Shown: positions 59,273 to 64,000 of the stretch, one piece after another | Layout of the letters: every line of letters starts with the position of its first letter | How positions within the stretch are numbered: position 1 is the stretch's first letter | NCBI GenBank assembly: GCA_040221975.1 | Contig: JAVJWR010000033.1 | Location: 62,001-126,000, forward strand | Length of the DNA stretch: 64,000 bases | DNA from: Haliea sp040221975 | GTDB taxonomy: Bacteria; Pseudomonadota; Gammaproteobacteria; Pseudomonadales; Halieaceae | Direction of reading: 5' to 3' | Translations under genes and position numbers: made by a program | The notes under the pieces: model-generated | The model's input: only the letters and a program-made list of their open reading frames with translations | Databases searched by the model: none | Told to the model about the DNA's origin: nothing

Positions 59273-62200
59273 ATGAAACCACTGTTTTCTCGCTTGAGCG
59301 CCACAGCAGTTCTGCTTTGTTCGGCCCTGTCAGTCCAGGCTGCGGATGAATTGGTTGTCCAGGTGAGCAGGGACGGCGTTGTTGCGCCGGGCCTGACCAT
59401 TGTCCTCGATGGCAGCGTACGCAAGCCAATCGACGAGAGCGGCGCAGTGTATTTCGACCTGACCTCGGGTGCCCACAGTATTCAGGTGCTGGACGGCGAG
59501 CAGGTCCTGCACAGTTTCCGCTTTGATGTCGCCGAGGGCCAGCTCGCCGACGTATTCATCCGCCTCGACGAGGGCCAATCGCCGGTTGCCTCTGTCGACT
59601 CCTATTTTACCTCGGAGACGGCGGCACAGCGTGCACGCGCAGCGACCGGGACCGTGCAGGGTCGAATCACCTCTGCCGGCGAAGCGGTTGCCGGTGCCAC
59701 GGTGGAGCTTTCCGGCGCGATCTCCCGCTCGGTAATCACGGGTGCCGATGGCAGATACGCGCTGGAAGCTCCCCGCGGCCTGTATACGCTGACCATTACT
59801 CACCCGGAACTCGGCAGTCAGAGTGTTGAGGATTACCGTGTGATAGCCAACGCGGCCAAAGGGTCCGATTTCAATCTGCGCAGTCCGCGACAGCGCAGCA
59901 TTGGCATCAGCATGCCGCAGCTCGAGGAAGTAACGGTAATCGCCAGCATGCCCACGGGTGGCCTGCAGGAGAGCGAGCGCTATTCCACCAACGTCGTCAA
60001 TACTCTGGACGTTGAGCAGCTGGCACGCTTTGGCGATACCGACGTTGCCGCCTCGGTGATTCGCGTGCCCAGCGTAACGGTGCAGGACGGCCAGTTCGTG
60101 TTCATTCGCGGGCTCGGCGACCGCTACGTCAGCAGCACCCTGAACAACGCCACCCTGCCCAGCACCAACCCGACCAAGCGCAGCGTGCCGCTGGACCTGT
60201 TTCCCAGCAGCATGGTGGAGCAGTTGGACATCCGCAAGAGCTTCCTGGCGTCCATGCCGGGGGAGAGCACCGGCGGTAACCTGCAGATCAATACCCGGAC
60301 GTTCCCCAATGAGCGCTCCGGCAAGGCTACGTTCCAGATAGGCTACGTCGATGGTACTACCGGCGATGATGCCTTCGTCGACCCCAGCAGCGGCGATTTT
60401 GACATCATTGGCTGGGACGATGGCGAGCGCCAGCGGCCGGCCATTGCCTACGCTGTTGCCCAGATCTTTGAGTTTTCCGATTTCCTGAACCCGGCAGTTG
60501 AGCGCGAACTGGGCAAGCTGGGCGCCAACGCCCTGACCGACAACCTGCAGTATGACACCGAGACCGCGGCCCCGGACGTCTCTCTGGGCCTCAGTTATGG
60601 TGACGTGTTTGATCTGGACCTGTTTGGCGGCTCCGAACTGGGCTACTTCATCGCGGGCAACTACAAGAACGAGCGTGGTGTTAGAAAGGACGGTGTACGC
60701 AGGACCTATGGCGGGGTCAACGCCTCACGCGTGCTGGACGATTTCACCTTTGAGCAGTTCGATAATGACATTGACGCCAGCGGCTTGCTGTCCATCGGTC
60801 TCAATCTCGGTCAAAGCAGCTATACCTCCAATACCATCGCTTCCCGCGTTACCAGCGAGTCCGTGCGGGTAGAAGACGGCTTTGACGGTGACGAGCTCAA
60901 TCCGTCGCTCGGCTGGTCCATTGAATGGGAAGAACGCCAGTTCCTGTCGCAGCAGCTCGCCGGAGAGCATATTCTCGGCGCCGATGAGGCCTGGACCCTG
61001 AACTGGCAGGCAACTGCCAGCCGCGCCGAGCGCTACGCTCCCGATCGCCGCGACGTCCGCTTCGACCTGCAGGGCAACGACGGTATCTACAATCTGCAGG
61101 TTCCCGAGCTGACTCGCCGCTACGACGACCTGGTGGATGACAACCTCGATGCGTCAGTGGATTTTGAGTATCTGTTCTCAAACGGCAATCTGGAGTCCAC
61201 GCTTGAGTTTGGCATCAACGGCATTACCCGCGAGCGGGACTCGGATTCTGATACCTACGGTTTTGGTGGTGGCCTGTTGGCGGTGGATGACAGCGCGCCC
61301 AATCTGGAGGTCTCGGACGTCATCAACGACGATACCATCACCGGCGTGCCCAGCACGGGTTTCACCTTTCAGGACAAGACCCTGCCCAGCGACAGCTACG
61401 AAGCGGAGCTGGACCTCAACAGTGTGTACCTCTCCTACGATGCGTTGTGGAACCTGAAGTATCAGGTGGTGCTCGGCGTGCGCTATGAGGAGTACGAACA
61501 GGTTACCGATACCTTCGGTCTCTCCGGGGCGCAGGGGCCCCAGCAGTCTGTGCTGGAGGAAAATTCGGTGCTCCCGACCCTCAGCTTCAACTGGTTCATT
61601 ACCGATGACCAGCAGCTGCGTTTCGCTGTGTCGAAGACCGTGGCACGCCCGGACTTCAAAGAGACCTCCAACGCGACCTTCTACGACAAGGAGTTCAATT
61701 TCCGGGTCCGCGGTAACCCCAACCTCGGCGTGTCGGACGTGACGAACTATGACCTGCGCTGGGAAAAGTACTGGTCGGACCAGGAGTCGCTCAGCGTGGC
61801 GCTGTTCTACAAGGATATGAAAGACCCCATCGAACGCGTGGTGCAGCCCGCCTCGGGCACTGCGGGTAACTCGCGTACCTTCCAGAACGCAGAGTCAGGT
61901 GAGATCCTGGGCGTCGAGATCGACGGTCGCAAGGACTTTCCCCTCGATGAATCCTTCACCCGCAGTTTCTTTGTGGCGACCAACGCCAGTTATATCGACT
62001 CGGAAGTAACCCTGCTTAACGCCAGCAAGCGCGAATTGCAGGGTGCGCCGGAGTACACGGCCAACCTGATATTCGGCTATGACGATATCGCCCGCGGCCA
62101 CGAGCTGACGCTGTTGGTCAACCAGGTTGGCAACACCATTGTCGACGTCGGCGTATCGGGCCAGCCTGACGTGATTCTGGAGCCGCGCCTGGATGTGAAC

Positions 62201-62356
62201 CTGGTGTACCGCTACAGCATTTCAGAAAATTTCACCTTCCGCGCCAAGCTGGAAAACATTCTGGATTCGGAAGTGGAGTTCACACAGGGCGGCAATGTAT
62301 TCCAGAAATACAAACGTGGCTTTGAAGTGAAAGCAGGATTCGATTGGCAGTTCTGA
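59273..62356 (+). CDS. TonB-dependent receptor with N-terminal carboxypeptidase-regulatory-like domain
   Basis: A 1027-residue receptor. The signal peptide ends around SVQAADE. A beta-sandwich of the CarboxypepD_reg kind (TVQGRITSAGEAVAGATVELS) precedes the plug. The plug carries LEEVTVIASMPT (TonB box), VTVQDGQFVFIRGLGDRYVS, and TLPSTNPTKRSVPLDLFPSSM, the wording typical of a wide, poorly characterised receptor group. The barrel ends in KAGFDWQF. I chose the ATG at 59273. A beta-helix lipoprotein gene starts 62 nt downstream, and the two probably form one outer-membrane system. Confidence 0.92.
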   Translation: MKPLFSRLSATAVLLCSALSVQAADELVVQVSRDGVVAPGLTIVLDGSVRKPIDESGAVYFDLTSGAHSIQVLDGEQVLHSFRFDVAEGQLADVFIRLDEGQSPVASVDSYFTSETAAQRARAATGTVQGRITSAGEAVAGATVELSGAISRSVITGADGRYALEAPRGLYTLTITHPELGSQSVEDYRVIANAAKGSDFNLRSPRQRSIGISMPQLEEVTVIASMPTGGLQESERYSTNVVNTLDVEQLARFGDTDVAASVIRVPSVTVQDGQFVFIRGLGDRYVSSTLNNATLPSTNPTKRSVPLDLFPSSMVEQLDIRKSFLASMPGESTGGNLQINTRTFPNERSGKATFQIGYVDGTTGDDAFVDPSSGDFDIIGWDDGERQRPAIAYAVAQIFEFSDFLNPAVERELGKLGANALTDNLQYDTETAAPDVSLGLSYGDVFDLDLFGGSELGYFIAGNYKNERGVRKDGVRRTYGGVNASRVLDDFTFEQFDNDIDASGLLSIGLNLGQSSYTSNTIASRVTSESVRVEDGFDGDELNPSLGWSIEWEERQFLSQQLAGEHILGADEAWTLNWQATASRAERYAPDRRDVRFDLQGNDGIYNLQVPELTRRYDDLVDDNLDASVDFEYLFSNGNLESTLEFGINGITRERDSDSDTYGFGGGLLAVDDSAPNLEVSDVINDDTITGVPSTGFTFQDKTLPSDSYEAELDLNSVYLSYDALWNLKYQVVLGVRYEEYEQVTDTFGLSGAQGPQQSVLEENSVLPTLSFNWFITDDQQLRFAVSKTVARPDFKETSNATFYDKEFNFRVRGNPNLGVSDVTNYDLRWEKYWSDQESLSVALFYKDMKDPIERVVQPASGTAGNSRTFQNAESGEILGVEIDGRKDFPLDESFTRSFFVATNASYIDSEVTLLNASKRELQGAPEYTANLIFGYDDIARGHELTLLVNQVGNTIVDVGVSGQPDVILEPRLDVNLVYRYSISENFTFRAKLENILDSEVEFTQGGNVFQKYKRGFEVKAGFDWQF

Positions 62357-62417
62357 TCGGAAGCTCGCCGTGGGGCAGCAGTAAATTAAACCTACCAGAG
62401 AAAACCCAGGAGAAGTT

Positions 62418-63845
62418 ATGAAACTGAAGAAATTGGCAATCGCTACGGCGGTGCTCAGCTCTCTCGGTGGCCTTTACGGATGCTCCGAAGGCGACGAGGC
62501 CAACATCAATATCGACGCGCCTACTACCGTGACCAACCCGCCGCCGACTGGCGGTGGCGACACCGGCACCACTTCCATCTGCCCGGACTGGTCTTCCGCC
62601 CGGCCCAAGGACGCTGACGGCAATGACGTCTGCCAACTGCCGGCTACTATTCTGGTTGACCGCACCCTGACCAGCGACAAGGTCTGGTACATGGAGTCGC
62701 GGGTTACCGTGGGCAACGGCAACCAGGAAATGTCGATTGACGAGGGTATCCTTGCCAACGGTGACACGGTGGTCGACGCCACCATCAGCATCCAGCCCGG
62801 CACCCAGATCAAGGGTCAGACCGGCAGCTTCGCCAACATGATCATCACCCGCGGTTCCAAGATCATGGCCGAGGGGACTGCCGATGCACCGATCATCTTC
62901 AGTGCCGACGACCCGGGCTTTGACGGCGTGGGTGACTGGGGCGGCCTGATCCTGCACGGCTACGCGCCACACAACGAGTGTTTGACGGCGGACATGGGTG
63001 CGGTGGCCTGTAACGTCGACTCCGAAGGTGAATCCGGCTTTGGCGGCGGCTATTCCCCGGACGACAGCAGCGGCGTACTGCGTTATGTCGTGGTGACCGA
63101 GGGCGGTTTCGAATTCGCCACCGGCAACGAGATCAACGGGATCTCCCTGATCGGGGTCGGCGCCGGCACCGAGATGGAATATATCCAGATCCACAACAAC
63201 GCCGATGACGGCATCGAGTACTACGGCGGCACCGTCAGCACCCGCTACCTGGTGCTCACCGGCAACCAGGACGACTCCATTGACTGGGACGAAGGCTGGA
63301 ATGGTAACGTCCAGCACATGCTGGTACGGCAGAGCCCCGATACCAGCGGTAACGTGATTGAGGCGGACACCGAGGGCACCCTGGACTTCCTGTCCATCCC
63401 GACCATCGCCAACGCCACCTTTATCGGTAATGGCGCCAAGACCACCGGAGCGGTATTCAAGGCCACCTCCGGCGGCTTTATCCACCACTCCGTGTTTACC
63501 TTCGACGACGCCATCCAAGGCGAGACCACCTGCGTTGACGCTTCCCGCGCCGCCCAGGTAGGGACCGAGCTGGTCTACACCAATGTGGTGGCGGACTGCG
63601 ACATCAGCGGCGACGTGGTCCTGCTGCCCTCACTGGTGTCCGATGTGCAACTGGATGAGAACTACGCATCCCAGGCGTCGGAGTCGTCTGCAGTTGGCGC
63701 TCTGGATATCGAAAACATCAACGCAACCTACCCGGTAAGCGTTGCCGACCCCGACTTCTTCGACGTCACAGACTACGCCGGCGCCGTGGACCCGAACGCC
63801 AGCAGCTTGTGGTATGAAGGCTGGACCATTCCCGGGTCGCTGTAA
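62418..63845 (+). CDS. Beta-helix-like outer-membrane lipoprotein
   Basis: A 475-residue lipoprotein. The signal ends in LGGLYGCSEGD with a lipobox at LYGC. A Pro/Gly/Thr linker (PPPTGGGDTGTT) leads to a repetitive parallel beta-helix-like body: ISIQPGTQIKG, DWGGLILHGYAP, EINGISLIGVGAGTEMEYIQI, HNNADDGIEYYGGTV and DDSIDWDEGWNGNVQ. These phrases recur, from memory, in lipoproteins next to CarboxypepD_reg receptors in Bacteroidetes and proteobacteria. Function is unknown; a surface substrate-binding partner of the receptor is my inference. AGGAGAAG precedes the ATG, and a terminator follows. Confidence 0.83.
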   Translation: MKLKKLAIATAVLSSLGGLYGCSEGDEANINIDAPTTVTNPPPTGGGDTGTTSICPDWSSARPKDADGNDVCQLPATILVDRTLTSDKVWYMESRVTVGNGNQEMSIDEGILANGDTVVDATISIQPGTQIKGQTGSFANMIITRGSKIMAEGTADAPIIFSADDPGFDGVGDWGGLILHGYAPHNECLTADMGAVACNVDSEGESGFGGGYSPDDSSGVLRYVVVTEGGFEFATGNEINGISLIGVGAGTEMEYIQIHNNADDGIEYYGGTVSTRYLVLTGNQDDSIDWDEGWNGNVQHMLVRQSPDTSGNVIEADTEGTLDFLSIPTIANATFIGNGAKTTGAVFKATSGGFIHHSVFTFDDAIQGETTCVDASRAAQVGTELVYTNVVADCDISGDVVLLPSLVSDVQLDENYASQASESSAVGALDIENINATYPVSVADPDFFDVTDYAGAVDPNASSLWYEGWTIPGSL

Positions 63846-63880
63846 TGGCACTTTGACAGAACAGTAATACCCCCGCTTGA

Positions 63881-63907
63881 ACGCCGGCCCTGTGCCGGCG
63901 TTTTTTT
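63881..63907 (+). terminator. Rho-independent terminator after the lipoprotein gene
   Basis: ACGCCGGC (63881-63888) pairs with GCCGGCGT (63894-63901) over a 5-nt loop and is followed by seven T (63901-63907), 35 nt after the lipoprotein stop. Confidence 0.92.
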
Positions 63908-63914
63908 GTGGCGT

Positions 63915-64000
63915 TCAGGGCAGCTGGTTGCCCAGTTGTCGGCTGCCATCGACCCGAGACAGGTCCAGCACACTCAGGATGCCGGCCCTGGCGCCGCATA
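63915..64000 (-). CDS. 3' end of a gene running out of the window
   Basis: The minus strand has an open frame from the window end to a TGA at 63915-63917, encoding about 28 residues ending in GILSVLDLSRVDGSRQLGNQLP. The composition and the terminator just before it suggest a real convergent gene whose body lies beyond the window. I cannot assign a family from this piece. Confidence 0.5.
   Translation of the reverse strand, partial: CGARAGILSVLDLSRVDGSRQLGNQLP

Noticed and set aside
62280..63518. 412-codon open frame on - opposite the beta-helix lipoprotein
   Set aside because: Shadow with repetitive Gly/Val/Asp composition; the plus frame has signal peptide, ribosome-binding site and terminator.
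63766..63999. 77-codon minus-strand frame at the right end
   Set aside because: It runs through the lipoprotein 3' end and the terminator; a different minus frame ending at 63915 looks more like the end of a real gene.

Overview
The window reads as a high-GC (about 60-65%) chromosomal segment of an aerobic, probably marine gammaproteobacterium. Three things point that way: a Pseudomonas-like housekeeping block (nadK, rhomboid protease, yeaC-like, DUF2797, pepN, MoxR/Bat genes, NAD-glutamate dehydrogenase, rmf), FabY-type fatty-acid initiation, and many acyl-CoA catabolism genes with large TonB-dependent receptors. The Halieaceae/OM60 neighbourhood is my best guess. That is an inference from gene content, not a database result. 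I saw no insertion sequence, prophage, integrase or CRISPR array.

Layout. 1-2.9 kb: end of an acyl-CoA synthetase, an enoyl-CoA hydratase, a nitroreductase and an enoyl-CoA isomerase-like crotonase, all on +. 2.9-5.2 kb (-): ribBX (DHBP synthase with a dead GTP cyclohydrolase II domain) and a thiolase. 5.4-11.7 kb (-): a compact unit of TonB-dependent receptor, Tat-exported spermidine-dehydrogenase-like flavoprotein, NhaC-family antiporter and secreted cupin. 12-19 kb: TPR-sulfotransferase, GlxA-type AraC regulator, divergent fabY, and a second TonB-dependent receptor. 19.3-24.3 kb: nitroreductase, dienoyl-CoA isomerase, lipoprotein, esterase, DUF3301, LysE exporter, an AT-rich gap with DnaA-box-like sites, and queD. 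24.4-24.6 kb: tRNA-Val and tRNA-Asp with a consensus promoter and a terminator. 24.7-30.2 kb: thiolase, crotonase, DUF35/thiolase-like (Ltp2-type) pair, PPOX flavoprotein and Rieske oxygenase, which together resemble a steroid or other polycyclic-lipid catabolic cluster. 30.2-51.7 kb: housekeeping block. 51.9-55.6 kb: glycolate oxidase glcDEF. 55.7-59 kb: a tandem DsbA-like protein and a bifunctional OlsF-like acyltransferase. 59.3-63.8 kb: a third TonB-dependent receptor with a beta-helix lipoprotein.

How it fits together. The cell appears to scavenge hydrophobic or scarce substrates through three TonB-dependent receptors. It would activate acids to CoA esters and degrade them by beta-oxidation with several crotonases and thiolases, an aldolase-type side-chain cleavage pair and a Rieske monooxygenase. 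Glycolate oxidase adds use of an algal exudate, and an ornithine-lipid-type synthase suggests phosphorus-free membrane lipids. The least described units are the receptor/flavoprotein/antiporter/cupin module (5.4-11.7 kb), the receptor/beta-helix lipoprotein pair (59.3-63.8 kb) and the tandem DsbA-like protein (55.7-57.1 kb).

Limits. All family assignments come from reading motifs and remembered family sequences; no search was run. Many start codons were moved downstream from the longest frame to a start with a good ribosome-binding site.
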